DNA from: Saccharopolyspora dendranthemae
Lineage (GTDB): Bacteria; Actinomycetota; Actinomycetes; Mycobacteriales; Pseudonocardiaceae
Direction: 5' to 3'
Assembly: GCF_007829955.1 (NCBI RefSeq)
Contig: NZ_VIWX01000004.1
Coordinates: 666,973 to 730,972, forward strand
Length of the DNA: 64,000 bases
Within the stretch, counting starts at the first letter, position 1; each line of letters starts with the position of its first letter. The position numbers and the translations under genes are program-made. The notes beneath the pieces were generated by a model. That model did no database searches. It was given only the letters and a program-made list of their open reading frames with translations, and was not told where the DNA came from. This document shows positions 1 to 9,369 of this stretch, piece after piece.

Positions 1-94
1 CCGCCTTGGCCCAGCGGATCGCCAGTCCCCGGCCCTGAGCCCCGGTACCGCCCAGCACCCCGACGGTCATCTCCCGCACACCAGTCACCTTCAC
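1..94 (-). CDS. NADPH-dependent F420 reductase, N-terminal part (cut by window edge)
   Basis: Only the first ~31 codons are inside the window. They read into a Rossmann dinucleotide-binding start, VGVLGGTGAQGRG, which matches the NADP-binding loop of F420H2:NADP oxidoreductases (they typically begin with GVLGGTG.QG.GLA). The family moves hydride between NADPH and cofactor F420 in the cytoplasm. I chose GTG at 94 because GAGAGG lies just upstream; ATG at 112 and ATG at 70 are in the same frame. The family call rests on the nucleotide-binding motif alone. Confidence 0.6.
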   Translation of the reverse strand, partial: MKVTGVREMTVGVLGGTGAQGRGLAIRWAKA

Positions 95-168
95 GGCCCC
101 TCTCGTCGCCATCGACAGTCACGATCCACAATCGACCCACTGGCCACGAGAATGCCACGAGGTGTGCG

Positions 169-1620
169 TCAGGCCACTTCGAACTCGACGTCGCGGCGCT
201 CCGGATCGGCGGTCACCAAGCGCACCCGGACCTGCTGCCCCTCGCCGAGGCCGCTACCGGTGCAGCGAGCGATGATCGGCGGATCGGCGACGAAGACCTC
301 GCCCGCCACGCCGTTGGGCACCCGCAGCACGGTCGCCGGGAACTCCTCCCCCACCCGCGAGGCCAGGGACCACGCCTGCGTCTGAGCGATGCAGGCCCGC
401 TCGACCTGCGTGGCCGACCGGTCCGACACGCCCATCGCGGACGGGAGCTCGCCCAACGCCTCGGTGACCCACTCCGGGATCTCGCGCCCGGCGGTCACCG
501 CCAGGCAGATCTCGGCGCAGTACCGGTCGACCAGGCGGCGGATCGGGGCGGTCACGTGCGCGTACGAGGCTCCGATGCCGGCGTGCCCCGACTTGGCGGG
601 CGCTCCGGTCGCGAACGCCGTGTAGCCGGCACCGCGCAGCAGCCTGGTCGCGGCCACGTGCACGGCCAGCGCCTCCGGGCGGGCCGGGTCGAGCTCCGCG
701 AGCGCCTCGGCGGGAGGCACACCGACCGGCCAGTGCACGCCGAGCTGGTTGGCCGAGCGCCGCAGCACGTCCACGGTGGCCACGTCCGGCTCCGGAACCG
801 TGCGCAGCACGCCGACCCCGGCCTCCAGCATGATCTCTGCCGCGCACATGCCCGTGAGCAGCGAGATCTCGGCGTTCCACTCCTCCACGACCAGTCGCGG
901 CCTCAAGGCCAGCCGCCAGCCGCCCTCGCCGTCGGACTCCACCTGCTGCTCGGGCAGCCCCAGCTCGATCGCGCCGCGCCGCAGCGCCTGCTCGCGCCGC
1001 AGCCTGCCGACCTCCGGCAGCAGCTCGATCGACGGGTGCGCGCAGCCCTGCGCGAGGGAGCGGTGCACGCCCTCGTAGTCGAGGCGAGCGACCGAGCGCA
1101 CCAGCGCTCGCCGCACGTCCACCCGCTCCGGCGAGCCGTCGGAGTCCAGGTCGATGGTCCACAGCACCGCAGCGCGCACCTGATCCGGCAGCAGGCTCGC
1201 GGCGTCCTCGCAGAGCCTCGTGGGGTGGAGCGGGATGTTGCCGTCCGGCAGGTAGAGGGTCTGACCTCGGCGGCGAGCCTCCTTGTCGAGGTCACCGCCC
1301 GGCGGGATGAACGCGGCCACGTCGGCGATGGCGTAGTGGACCCGGTAGCCGCTGCCACGACGCCGCAGCAGCACCGCCTGGTCGAGGTCCTTGGCGCCCG
1401 GCGGGTCGACCGTCACCAGCGGGAGATCGATCGCGTCGTGGCGGACGCCGGTCGGCAACGGCTGGGCCACGGTCTGCTCGACCTCGGCGAGCGCGCCGGT
1501 CGGGTAATCGCGCGGCAGATTCAGCTCGCGGCGGACCGCGGCGAAGTCCAGGCCGAATTGATGCGCGGCAACGGGAGGAACAGCGTGGACACCGTCCGGG
1601 AACCTCTCCGCCGCCGTCAC
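169..1620 (-). CDS. RNB-domain ribonuclease (RNase II/R family)
   Basis: A 483-residue protein with the RNB exonuclease core. The segment around residues 70-145 contains the acidic catalytic signature DPPGAKDLDQA followed by YAIADVAAFI and LYLPDGNIPLHP, as in RNase II/RNase R 3'-5' exoribonucleases. It is shorter than RNase R and has no obvious cold-shock or S1 domains, which fits the short actinobacterial RNB proteins. A family role in RNA turnover is expected; the exact substrate is unknown. The GTG at 1620 gives a slightly long N-terminus, so a later start is possible. The next gene upstream ends 6 bp away, so the two are probably co-transcribed. Confidence 0.9.
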   Translation of the reverse strand: MTAAERFPDGVHAVPPVAAHQFGLDFAAVRRELNLPRDYPTGALAEVEQTVAQPLPTGVRHDAIDLPLVTVDPPGAKDLDQAVLLRRRGSGYRVHYAIADVAAFIPPGGDLDKEARRRGQTLYLPDGNIPLHPTRLCEDAASLLPDQVRAAVLWTIDLDSDGSPERVDVRRALVRSVARLDYEGVHRSLAQGCAHPSIELLPEVGRLRREQALRRGAIELGLPEQQVESDGEGGWRLALRPRLVVEEWNAEISLLTGMCAAEIMLEAGVGVLRTVPEPDVATVDVLRRSANQLGVHWPVGVPPAEALAELDPARPEALAVHVAATRLLRGAGYTAFATGAPAKSGHAGIGASYAHVTAPIRRLVDRYCAEICLAVTAGREIPEWVTEALGELPSAMGVSDRSATQVERACIAQTQAWSLASRVGEEFPATVLRVPNGVAGEVFVADPPIIARCTGSGLGEGQQVRVRLVTADPERRDVEFEVA

Positions 1621-1626
1621 GAGAAC

Positions 1627-1812
1627 TCAGTCCTCGTCTTTCCAGCTGCGGTCGGCCTCATCGGCCGCCTCGGTGCGCTCCTCGGCTATCTCGAGCGCAC
1701 GGGCCGCGGTCTCCTGATCCGGGTACGGGCCCAAGCGATCGGCGGCACGACAGCCCGACTTGGGCTCGACCTGCCGATGCTTCAAACAGAAGTACCAACC
1801 TCCGCGGGCCAT
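1627..1812 (-). CDS. Small conserved actinobacterial protein (often labelled SPOR-domain)
   Basis: A 61-residue soluble protein beginning MARGGWYFCLKHRQVEP, with a GPYPDQETAARALE segment and a charged C-terminus. This short architecture is widespread in actinobacteria, where automatic annotation often calls it a SPOR-like or even methionine-aminopeptidase protein; its real function is not known to me. The ATG at 1812 is supported by the conserved start. It sits 6 bp upstream of the RNB ribonuclease gene on the same strand. Confidence 0.75.
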   Translation of the reverse strand: MARGGWYFCLKHRQVEPKSGCRAADRLGPYPDQETAARALEIAEERTEAADEADRSWKDED

Positions 1813-1897
1813 GCTTCGAGCCTCGCACGCAAAGGCCCACCTGTCACGCCTGGCGCGCTGGAACGACCGAGATGTCCGAACGCCGTTCGGCTGAGGT

Positions 1898-2347
1898 TCA
1901 CCAGGCCGGGGGCGGCGGTGGCGCGGCGGGCGGCTGGGTGCCGCGCGGCGGGATCGGGTCCAGGCAGGACACCAGCACCTGGTGGTTCTCCGGGTCCTCG
2001 ATCCGGCGGCCGTCACGCATCCGGTACTCCAGCTCGCCGTCGTCGCCGACCTCGACGGTGCACCCGACCTCGGCCAGCTGGTCGTCGTCGAGGTTGGCAA
2101 GCCGTTCGTAGCGGGACGGGACGACCCGGTAGACCGGCCACTGCACGTGCCCGAACGCCTGGTGGAACTCCGCGAGCAGGTTGCGCATCTGGTGCTGCCA
2201 CGGCAGCGGCATCGCCTCGGCGAGCGAACGCGGTAACACCGCGTAACCCGAGGAACCTCCGGGCGGTGACTGGTTCAGGTAGTCACCGAGTGGCGTGCTC
2301 GACGCGGGCGGACCGGTCGGCCGCGGAATCGGGTCCGGCGTGAACAT
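1898..2347 (-). CDS. Proline-rich hypothetical protein at the 3' end of the secretion cluster
   Basis: A 149-residue protein with proline-rich ends (an N-terminal PDPIPRPTGPP and a C-terminal run of prolines) around a soluble, charged centre. No signal peptide, membrane segment or recognised domain is visible. The ATG at 2347 is preferred because longer in-frame extensions are arginine-rich and look non-coding. It follows the NlpC/P60 gene by 44 bp on the same strand and is probably the last gene of the type-IV-secretion-like cluster, which is the only hint to its role. Confidence 0.6.
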   Translation of the reverse strand: MFTPDPIPRPTGPPASSTPLGDYLNQSPPGGSSGYAVLPRSLAEAMPLPWQHQMRNLLAEFHQAFGHVQWPVYRVVPSRYERLANLDDDQLAEVGCTVEVGDDGELEYRMRDGRRIEDPENHQVLVSCLDPIPPRGTQPPAAPPPPPAW

Positions 2348-2391
2348 GAGCAACCCCTTCGGGAGTTTCAGCAGGCCGACGCCATTCTTAC

Positions 2392-3405
2392 CTAACGCAC
2401 GCCCCCGGCGGCGGGTACCGCGCCGGGCGGTGCGGGCGTGTCCGCTGCCGGCCGCACGACCATCGGCAGCAGCTGCCCGCCGTCCCACAGCTTCGTGACC
2501 TCGACTGATTCACCCGGTTGCGGAGCGTGCAGCAGCTGATCGTCACCCAAATAGAGGCCGACGTGGTGAATTCCGTGCGGATCTCGGCCGTATCCCCAGA
2601 ACACGAGATCACCCGGTTGGGCCTGTGCCAGAGGCACGTGGACGCCGCCCTGGAAGTACTGGGTCTGCGAGTACTTGGGGATCTCGATCCCCGCGGCCTT
2701 CCACGCCTGCTGGGTCAGACCCGAGCAGTCGAACGAGGACGGCCCCGCCGCGCCCCACACGTAGGGCTTGCCCAGCTGCGCCTTCGCGAACGACAGCGCC
2801 TGGCCGCCCAGCACGCTGGAACCGGGGAGGTCGTCGCAGGCGGTGACACCGGGAACGTTGCCCTCGACGCTGACCAGGTGCGCGGCCATCGGCTCCCAGC
2901 GGTGGTAGCGCAGCGGGAACGCGGAGCGCTCGACGCGCTGCGCGGCGGTGCCGGGCCGCAGCTCCTCCCAGCCGGGGACGGCCTGCAGCACGTCGTAGAA
3001 CTTGTTGATCTGGTAGTCGACGTCGGTGACCTGGGTGATCGATCCCCAGCCCATCGAGGGCCGCATCTGGAAGATCCCCAGCGAGTCGCGGTCGCCGTGC
3101 GTCAGGTTGGCGAGGTTCGACTCGGTCTTGCCCGCCTGGATGGCGATCTGCCAAGCGCGCGGCGGCATCCCGCGCTGCTTCCCGATGTCGATGATGCGCT
3201 TGGCCACCGCGACCGACTCGGGTTTGAGGGAGCCCGCGTCGCTCTCGCCTCGCCCGGCCCCGTCACCCCACGGTCCGAGGTTGGCACTGCAGTTGGACCA
3301 GCCCTGGTTGCCGCTGCTGCTGCTGATCAGCATGGTCAGCGCACCGAGACCGATCATTCCTGCGAAACCCGCGAGCACGATGAAAGCGACCACGAGCTTG
3401 CGCAT
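2392..3405 (-). CDS. Membrane-anchored lysozyme-like / NlpC-P60 peptidoglycan hydrolase
   Basis: 337 residues. Residues 5-28 form a membrane anchor. Residues ~55-180 resemble a transglycosylase/lysozyme-like fold, with a candidate glutamate at E95 (GKTESNLANL). Residues ~200-320 form an NlpC/P60 endopeptidase with Cys227 (FDCSGL), His281 (HHVGLYLG) and His293 as the likely catalytic set. Conjugation systems of Gram-positive bacteria carry such two-domain enzymes to open the wall for the channel (VirB1-like role). It lies 3 bp from the TcpC-like gene, in the secretion cluster. The family assignment is firm; the secretion role is inferred from context. Confidence 0.9.
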   Translation of the reverse strand: MRKLVVAFIVLAGFAGMIGLGALTMLISSSSGNQGWSNCSANLGPWGDGAGRGESDAGSLKPESVAVAKRIIDIGKQRGMPPRAWQIAIQAGKTESNLANLTHGDRDSLGIFQMRPSMGWGSITQVTDVDYQINKFYDVLQAVPGWEELRPGTAAQRVERSAFPLRYHRWEPMAAHLVSVEGNVPGVTACDDLPGSSVLGGQALSFAKAQLGKPYVWGAAGPSSFDCSGLTQQAWKAAGIEIPKYSQTQYFQGGVHVPLAQAQPGDLVFWGYGRDPHGIHHVGLYLGDDQLLHAPQPGESVEVTKLWDGGQLLPMVVRPAADTPAPPGAVPAAGGVR

Positions 3406-3408
3406 GCG

Positions 3409-3993
3409 TCAACCTTCCTTGTCGTACTGGGCCACCCGCCATCCGGCCGGGGTCTTGTTCACGGTCACGTTGAGCACCCCGATGTCGGTGGGCAGCCGGA
3501 CGACCATCGTGCCCGCGGTGGAGGTCACCGCGGCCGGTGCTCCGGTGATCACGTTGCCCGCGTTCACCGGGTCGACGGTGGAGAGCTCGGTGAGGAACTC
3601 GTCGGTGGTCAGCGGCCGCAGCCCGCTCACCCACTGCTGCCGGTCGGCGCCGACCGGGTGGTTCACCCAGGCCTCGCCCCACTTCTCGACGATCGCGACG
3701 CCCGCCGGGTCCGGAGCCGTCGGGGTGGGACCCGCCTGCGGCACGGAGATCGTCGGTGGTCGCTTGGTCGTCGGCACGACCGCGGAGTGCTGCGACGGCT
3801 GCTCGCGCTCGGTGGTGCGGCCACCAGCGGCCACGTTGCGGCTCGGCGGTGGTTCGGGCAGCACGAGTCCGATGACGGTCGCCACCGCGCCCACCACGAC
3901 CAGAGCGGCCGCCAGGTGCTTGGGCGAGCGCAGCGGCCAGCCCCAGAACCTGCGGTACACCGCGGCTCTCCCGCGGTGCGTCCGGATCGGCAT
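3409..3993 (-). CDS. TcpC/VirB8-like conjugal transfer protein
   Basis: 194 residues with one N-terminal transmembrane helix (about residues 29-48, LAAALVVVGAVATVIGLVLP), a low-complexity linker, and a C-terminal soluble domain with the YDKEG end. One-helix plus NTF2-like periplasmic/extracellular domain is the architecture of TcpC/VirB8 scaffold proteins. Placed between the polytopic membrane protein and the wall hydrolase, which is typical of these clusters. The sequence is divergent, so the VirB8 relation is inference from topology and neighbours. Confidence 0.65.
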   Translation of the reverse strand: MPIRTHRGRAAVYRRFWGWPLRSPKHLAAALVVVGAVATVIGLVLPEPPPSRNVAAGGRTTEREQPSQHSAVVPTTKRPPTISVPQAGPTPTAPDPAGVAIVEKWGEAWVNHPVGADRQQWVSGLRPLTTDEFLTELSTVDPVNAGNVITGAPAAVTSTAGTMVVRLPTDIGVLNVTVNKTPAGWRVAQYDKEG

Positions 3994-4011
3994 CAGCTCC
4001 CCCTCTTCCGG

Positions 4012-5946
4012 TCAGCCATCGGCCACTTCCAGCCCTCGGGAGGGCCGGTAGATCACGTGCACGGGACGTCCCTGCACGACCTCGCGCTCGGCGAGGCGCG
4101 GTGACTCGGTGCCGGCCGGTTGGTCCTGCACCCGCTCCACCGTCGAGCGCGACGGGATCAACACCGGATCTTCGTCGTTCCCATCCCATTTGGCATCCGC
4201 CACCGGGTTGGTATCGACCACCCGGCTGGGCGTGCGCATCTCCGCGGCACCGGACATCCCGCCGGGCCGGCGCGGCGAACCACCGCTCGCGGGCAGCGCA
4301 CCGGCCGCCGCACCGCCCGGGATGGACGTCTGCTGCGGCGCGGGCCCGTCCTCGCGGTCGAGCCGCTGGGCGACGGCGGGCAGCAGCGCTTCCGGACGCC
4401 GCCTGCGCGGCCCGTCGCCGCCGGCGTACTCCTCGTCGGAGTCGCCGTCGCGGACCTGCTCCCAGAACTGCCCGCCCGACGGGTTGTCACCGCGCCTGCC
4501 GAAGCGGGCGAAGATCCCGCCCTGCGCGGGTGCGGCACGGCCGACCGTGCCCACGGACAGCTCGACCATCTGCGCGATCCGCCGGATCGGCCTGGCGATC
4601 ATCAGGAACACGATGGTGATCAGCGCGGCCAGCAGGATCTGGGTGAGCGCGGAGAAGCCCCGGGTCGGGTCGAAGATCCAGGTCAGGAGCAGCGTGTGCA
4701 GGCCGGCCAGGGCCGAGACCATCACGACGTTGAGCACCGCGGCACCGGCCACCCGGCCGATCATCCGCAGGATCTGGTGGTAGACCAGCGCGACGAGGCC
4801 GATCAGCGGACCGGCCAGGATCAGCACCCGCAGCAGGACCTGCGCGAGCAGGATGGTCGCCTTGGCCAGCAGCTGGAACGAGGCGTAGGCCAGCGATTGC
4901 ACGCTGCCCAGCACGCCCGCGCCGACGCGGCTGCCGTCGACTCCCTGGAAGTAGCCGTAGGCGCTGCCCATCTTGCCCGCGACGTCCTCGAACGCCTGCT
5001 TCTTGGGCTCCGGCGATCCACCGTCGGCCCCGGCGTTGACCTCCTGCTTGGTCCACGCCTGAGCGCGCAGCAGTTCGCGGCCGAGCTGCTGGGCCTGCGG
5101 GGAGTCCGGCGACCCGAACTCGCCGCGCAGCCAGTTGCGGTAGATGACCTGGTCGTGCAGCAGCGTCGGCAGCGCGTTGGCCTCGTCCACGCCGACCTCG
5201 TGCAGGAAACCGGCCTGCACCGCCGAGGTGCCGGTGATCACGATCTCGTCCAGCGCGTGGGTGTAGACCAGCGGCGTCAGGTAGGTCGCCGAGGCGAACC
5301 ACAGCGCCGCGAGCGCCCACATGCCGCGCTTGCCGATGCTGGCCAGGTCGCCCTGCCAGATGTAGCGGAACAGCACCACCGCCAGCACCAGGGCGACCAG
5401 GCCGAACCAGGGCGCGAAGACGCTGTCGTAGAGGGCGACCGTGCCGGTGGCGATCACCTCGTCCAGCGGGTCCATCAGGTCGCCGTTGAGCAGCGCGTAG
5501 TGCAGCCCGTTGGTGGCGCCCACCAGGTTCTTGGCGAGGTTGAACAGCTCGTTGCCGACCCAGGTGTCGGCGAGGGCGTCCGGGCTGGTCACTCCCTGCG
5601 GACCGCAGCCGAGGTCGTAGGTGTGCCAGATCAGACCGGCGTACCCGACCTCGTCGTAGGCGCTGCCCGGGTTGCCCGCGCCCATCGGCGCCGGGTCCAG
5701 TGCGCCGACCATGCCGGAGCCGGGGCGTTCCGGGTTCGGTGCTTCCTTGCAGTCGAAGTCCTGGCCCCATGCGGGACCCGCCATCATCGACTGCATCGCC
5801 AGCATGCCCGCGATCAGCAGGTAGACCTTACGGCGACGCGGGTTCAACACCTCCGCCGAACGCGTCCGACGGTTGATCACCAGCACGCCGACCAGCGCTG
5901 CGAGCGCAGCGGCGATCACCACGATGCCCAAGACCGCGCCGCTCAC
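4012..5946 (-). CDS. Polytopic VirB6/TrbL-like membrane protein
   Basis: 644 residues. There is an N-terminal hydrophobic segment, a second one near residue 45-60 followed by a probable exported region, then several membrane helices between about residues 190 and 480 (for example LVALVLAVVLFRYIW and ILLAQVLLRVLILAGPLIGLV), and a long hydrophilic, proline- and arginine-rich cytoplasmic tail. This fits the TrbL/VirB6 channel component of type IV secretion. The GTG start overlaps the stop of the ATPase gene (GTGA), indicating translational coupling. Substrate unknown. Confidence 0.7.
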   Translation of the reverse strand: MSGAVLGIVVIAAALAALVGVLVINRRTRSAEVLNPRRRKVYLLIAGMLAMQSMMAGPAWGQDFDCKEAPNPERPGSGMVGALDPAPMGAGNPGSAYDEVGYAGLIWHTYDLGCGPQGVTSPDALADTWVGNELFNLAKNLVGATNGLHYALLNGDLMDPLDEVIATGTVALYDSVFAPWFGLVALVLAVVLFRYIWQGDLASIGKRGMWALAALWFASATYLTPLVYTHALDEIVITGTSAVQAGFLHEVGVDEANALPTLLHDQVIYRNWLRGEFGSPDSPQAQQLGRELLRAQAWTKQEVNAGADGGSPEPKKQAFEDVAGKMGSAYGYFQGVDGSRVGAGVLGSVQSLAYASFQLLAKATILLAQVLLRVLILAGPLIGLVALVYHQILRMIGRVAGAAVLNVVMVSALAGLHTLLLTWIFDPTRGFSALTQILLAALITIVFLMIARPIRRIAQMVELSVGTVGRAAPAQGGIFARFGRRGDNPSGGQFWEQVRDGDSDEEYAGGDGPRRRRPEALLPAVAQRLDREDGPAPQQTSIPGGAAAGALPASGGSPRRPGGMSGAAEMRTPSRVVDTNPVADAKWDGNDEDPVLIPSRSTVERVQDQPAGTESPRLAEREVVQGRPVHVIYRPSRGLEVADG

Positions 5947-8837
5947 CTCGCGTCGTCCCCACCCCGCTCGCCCGGCCGCCGGGTCGAGCTCTCGGTGCCG
6001 TCATCGGAACCGATGCCGACGCTTTCGAGTTCGAGCTCGTCGAACGCTTCGAAGTCGTCCCCGTAGTCGTCCTCCGCCGGGTTCAGCGCGGACGTGCTCG
6101 AGTCGGAGTTGACGCCGTCGCCGTCGGGACCGGCCTGCAGCTCCCGCGGTTCCGCGTCGGGCTCGGACGCCGGGGTGGTGTCCAGCGCGTCGCGCAGGTG
6201 CTCCAGGTGCGGGCCGGAGTAGTCGATGCGGATCTTCTCCACCCCGCCCGCGCCGTCGCCGAAGATGAACTGGCGCGGCGAGCGGTCGCGCTGGGTGGCG
6301 TTGCGGGCCGGGCCGGGGCGTCGGCCCAGCGCCGAGACGACCTGCTCGTAGCCGGCGTCGACCGGCACCTTGAGCAGCCGCAGCGCGTCGGCCTGGGCCT
6401 GGTCGTCGTCGAGGCGGCCGATGAACACCGAGTCCAGCAGCGACACGAAGCCCTGGATGCGCAGGAAGTCCGCCGGGAGCTGGCTGGAGAGCAGCACTCG
6501 GACGTTCCACTTCCGCGAGTCACGAGCGAAGCGGTTCATCAGCACTCGACCGGTCGGCACCTCGGAGAGGAAGAACGCCTCGTCGATCCAGACGCCCTTG
6601 CGCTCGCCCTTGGGCCGCTCGTAGATCGACCGCTGGGTCAGCCAGGCCGCCAGGTTGAGCATCTCCACGCCGAGCGCCTCGGCGTCGGTCCAGTGCTCGC
6701 GGCCGACACCGTCCTTGGGCAGCGTCAGCCCGGCCATGGTCAGCACCGTGAGCCGGTCGTCGCGGGTCTCGGAGTAGGGGTCGGCGTCGTTCTCCGGGAT
6801 GAGCAGCGCCATGCGCTCCCGGATCTCGTCGAGGAAGTCGGCGACGACCACCGCGTGCTCGTGGTGCTCGCTGGCGTCGCGGCGCAGCGCCTCGAAGACC
6901 ATGCCCGGGTGCGCGTCGACCCGGCCGCCGACGGCGCGGACCGCGCGCAGCAGCACGATCCGGGTCTGCGGCAGCTTCGCCACCTCGTAGGGCAGCAGCC
7001 CGGTGAGCACGTCGAGCACGAGTCGGCGCCGCGTCGCGGCGGCCAGCGCGCGTTCGCGCCGCCAGCCGCGCTCCGGGTCCTCCTCGTCGACGAAGTGCTC
7101 CAGCTCCGGCTCGGCGACCACCCGGTACGGGTTGAGGATGCCGGGCTGGGCGTTGAGCAGGTTGATGTTGCGGGCGTAGGGCTTGATCTCCGGCAGGTTG
7201 CACAGCTCGGCGAGCGGCCCCGACGGGTCCAGCAGCGTCCAGTGGGCGCCGGCGCGCAAAGTCTTGTAGACCATGCCGCCGCCGAGGAAGCTCTTCCCGC
7301 CGCCCAGTCCCGCGACCATGGCGGTCAGACCGGAGGCGTCGCGGACCTCCTGGGCCATCCACGGGTCCCAGGCGACGGGACGCCGGGTGGCCGTGCAGGT
7401 CTCGCCGAGCAGGATGCCGCGCCGGTCACCGACCTCCGCCGTCGCCTGCGGCACCGCGGAAGCCGCCCACACCACCGAGCCTCGCCGGAGGTACGCGGAG
7501 TTGGCCAGCGGCTCGCCGGGGATGAACTCGCGCGCCATCGCGTACTGCGCCTCGGGGTGCTCGATGGCGACCTTCGGCTTGTACAGGTCGAGGATCTGCT
7601 GGGCCAGCCGCAGCGCGTCGCGCTCGGTGGGGCCGGACACCGACATCCGCCACCAGGACTTGACCCGGGTGGCCAGGGCGGTGAAGCCGGAGGTCATCTC
7701 GTCGTCGATCTCCAGCACCCGGCCCGCCTGGCGGGCCAGCGAGGTCGGCGGCTCCAGGCCGTGCTCCTCGGTGTAGTGCCGGACCTGGGAGCGGACCTTG
7801 TTCATCTGCCGCTGGAGTTCACCGCCGACGTCCTCGGGACGCCGCACGTAGATCCGCGCCGACCACTCCACGGGCGCGGGCAGCCGGTCGGAGTGCTGCA
7901 TCCAGGGATCGTCGATCTCGGGGATCTGCAGGCCGTGCGTCTGGCCGACCGTGAGCACCGCGACGTGCCGGGTGACCCCGGCGTTGGAACCGGTCCGGCC
8001 GCGCACGGTGACCGTCGGCGCGTACGGGTCCTGGTGCATGTCGGAGGCGTCGGTGAACGACGCGAGGTCCTCGGGCTCCCACGGCGCGCCGGGAACCGCA
8101 GGCAGGTTGCGCGGTGCGGGCAGGCCCAGGGAGCAGGACCGGTGCATCAGCCAGGAGACCTCCTCGGCGGTGACCGGACGGCCGTCCAGCCCCGCGGAGC
8201 CGATCACCTGGTCCAGGTGCTCGATCTCGCTGTCGAGCGCTATGAGCTCGGCATCGACGGCTTCCGGGAAGACCTTGTGCAGCAGGGGCGCCGCGCGTTC
8301 CACCGCTCGGTCCACGACGTTGCGGGTCTGCACCTGGACACCCAGGTAGACCTCCTTCTCCGCCATGGAGCGGCCCATCAGCTGCTGCTGCTCGCCGACC
8401 ATGTAGTCGTCGAAGGACAGCGCGCCCTCGGCGTCGGGCAGCGGGTTGCGCGCGTTGTGCACGTGCGCCTCGGCCCACATCCGGATGGGGTAGGGCCGAT
8501 TGGTGACCCGCAGGTGCATCCAGCGCCCCTGCAGTTCCGAGTACTGGCCCGCGATGGCGGCGACGAGGTCCTGGCGCTGCGAATCGGAGCGGAAGGACCA
8601 GCGCTGCGGCGAGAGCCGGTACCAGGCGAAGACGTCCTGGCCCGTTCGCAGCAGGTGCCCGTCGATGGTGCGTGCGGCGATCGACGGGGTGTAGGTCGGG
8701 ATGGACTGCTCGTCTCCCAGACCCCGCGCGCGTTTGCGCTGCTTGCCGCTGCCCTTGTTGGCACCGCGGATCTTGCCGCTGGAGCCGCGGGGAACCTGCT
8801 GCGGCTGCTGCTCACCGCCTCGACGGCGACCGAACAC
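5943..8837 (-). CDS. VirB4/TraC-like secretion ATPase
   Basis: 964 residues. A P-loop is seen at AGLGGGKSF (about residue 506) and a Walker B at GVWIDEAFFL (about residue 764), with the long N-terminal region typical of VirB4/TraC/ConE ATPases that energise conjugative channels. The acidic C-terminus is family-variable. It starts with GTG at 8837, overlapping the end of the preceding membrane-protein gene by 26 bp, and its stop overlaps the TrbL-like gene. Both nucleotide-binding motifs look intact, so the system is probably functional. Confidence 0.88.
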   Translation of the reverse strand: MFGRRRGGEQQPQQVPRGSSGKIRGANKGSGKQRKRARGLGDEQSIPTYTPSIAARTIDGHLLRTGQDVFAWYRLSPQRWSFRSDSQRQDLVAAIAGQYSELQGRWMHLRVTNRPYPIRMWAEAHVHNARNPLPDAEGALSFDDYMVGEQQQLMGRSMAEKEVYLGVQVQTRNVVDRAVERAAPLLHKVFPEAVDAELIALDSEIEHLDQVIGSAGLDGRPVTAEEVSWLMHRSCSLGLPAPRNLPAVPGAPWEPEDLASFTDASDMHQDPYAPTVTVRGRTGSNAGVTRHVAVLTVGQTHGLQIPEIDDPWMQHSDRLPAPVEWSARIYVRRPEDVGGELQRQMNKVRSQVRHYTEEHGLEPPTSLARQAGRVLEIDDEMTSGFTALATRVKSWWRMSVSGPTERDALRLAQQILDLYKPKVAIEHPEAQYAMAREFIPGEPLANSAYLRRGSVVWAASAVPQATAEVGDRRGILLGETCTATRRPVAWDPWMAQEVRDASGLTAMVAGLGGGKSFLGGGMVYKTLRAGAHWTLLDPSGPLAELCNLPEIKPYARNINLLNAQPGILNPYRVVAEPELEHFVDEEDPERGWRRERALAAATRRRLVLDVLTGLLPYEVAKLPQTRIVLLRAVRAVGGRVDAHPGMVFEALRRDASEHHEHAVVVADFLDEIRERMALLIPENDADPYSETRDDRLTVLTMAGLTLPKDGVGREHWTDAEALGVEMLNLAAWLTQRSIYERPKGERKGVWIDEAFFLSEVPTGRVLMNRFARDSRKWNVRVLLSSQLPADFLRIQGFVSLLDSVFIGRLDDDQAQADALRLLKVPVDAGYEQVVSALGRRPGPARNATQRDRSPRQFIFGDGAGGVEKIRIDYSGPHLEHLRDALDTTPASEPDAEPRELQAGPDGDGVNSDSSTSALNPAEDDYGDDFEAFDELELESVGIGSDDGTESSTRRPGERGGDDAR

Positions 8838-9363
8838 CGCGAACCTCCTTGCTACGCGTGCGCCTGCTTCCGACCTGCTGCGTGGACCGGGTGGAGCGCG
8901 GCTGTTGCTGCGCCTGCCGGGTGTGCTGCTTCCTGCCCTGCGACTGCTGCTGGGTCTGCCGCTGCCGAGGTTGCCCCCGGCGGGGGCGCTTGTTCTTGGG
9001 AACGGGACGACGTCGTCGGACCCGCACTCGGGCGGCGCTGGCCGCGCCGCCCTCCGCCTGGGACTTCTCCCCGGGAGCGGTCAGCTCTCGCACCCACATG
9101 GTCAGGACCGCGCCGAGCGGGCGCTCGTGCCCGATCTTCGCGGTGATCAACCGCGTCAGGGCGATGGTGATCACCAGCGCCCACGCCGTCGAGAAGAAGC
9201 CGAATCCGATGTTCATCCGGCGTTCGACCGCGAGGACCAGCAGGAACACCAACGTGCCGACGCCCCACGCGACGTAGCGCGCGCGGAAGGGGAAGGTCGC
9301 CTTCGGCGGGCCGAGCCAGACGGCGTCTACCCGGTAAACCTCGTCATCGGTGCGTATCCGCAC
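8812..9363 (-). CDS. Membrane protein of the secretion cluster (PrgI-like position)
   Basis: 183 residues. Two membrane helices occur near residues 30-47 (YVAWGVGTLVFLLVLAVE) and 52-73 (FGFFSTAWALVITIALT), then a basic, glutamine- and arginine-rich tail that is probably cytoplasmic. In related actinobacterial clusters a small PrgI/TcpE-like two-helix protein sits immediately before the VirB4-like ATPase, as here. The specific family is inferred from topology and position. Confidence 0.6.
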   Translation of the reverse strand: MRIRTDDEVYRVDAVWLGPPKATFPFRARYVAWGVGTLVFLLVLAVERRMNIGFGFFSTAWALVITIALTRLITAKIGHERPLGAVLTMWVRELTAPGEKSQAEGGAASAARVRVRRRRPVPKNKRPRRGQPRQRQTQQQSQGRKQHTRQAQQQPRSTRSTQQVGSRRTRSKEVRGVRSPSRR

Positions 9364-9369
9364 TGGACA

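Noticed and set aside
6198..9146. Long plus-strand open frame opposite the VirB4-like ATPase
   Set aside because: Composition (His/Arg/Gly/Val-rich) is typical of the complement of high-GC genes. The minus-strand ATPase has intact Walker motifs.
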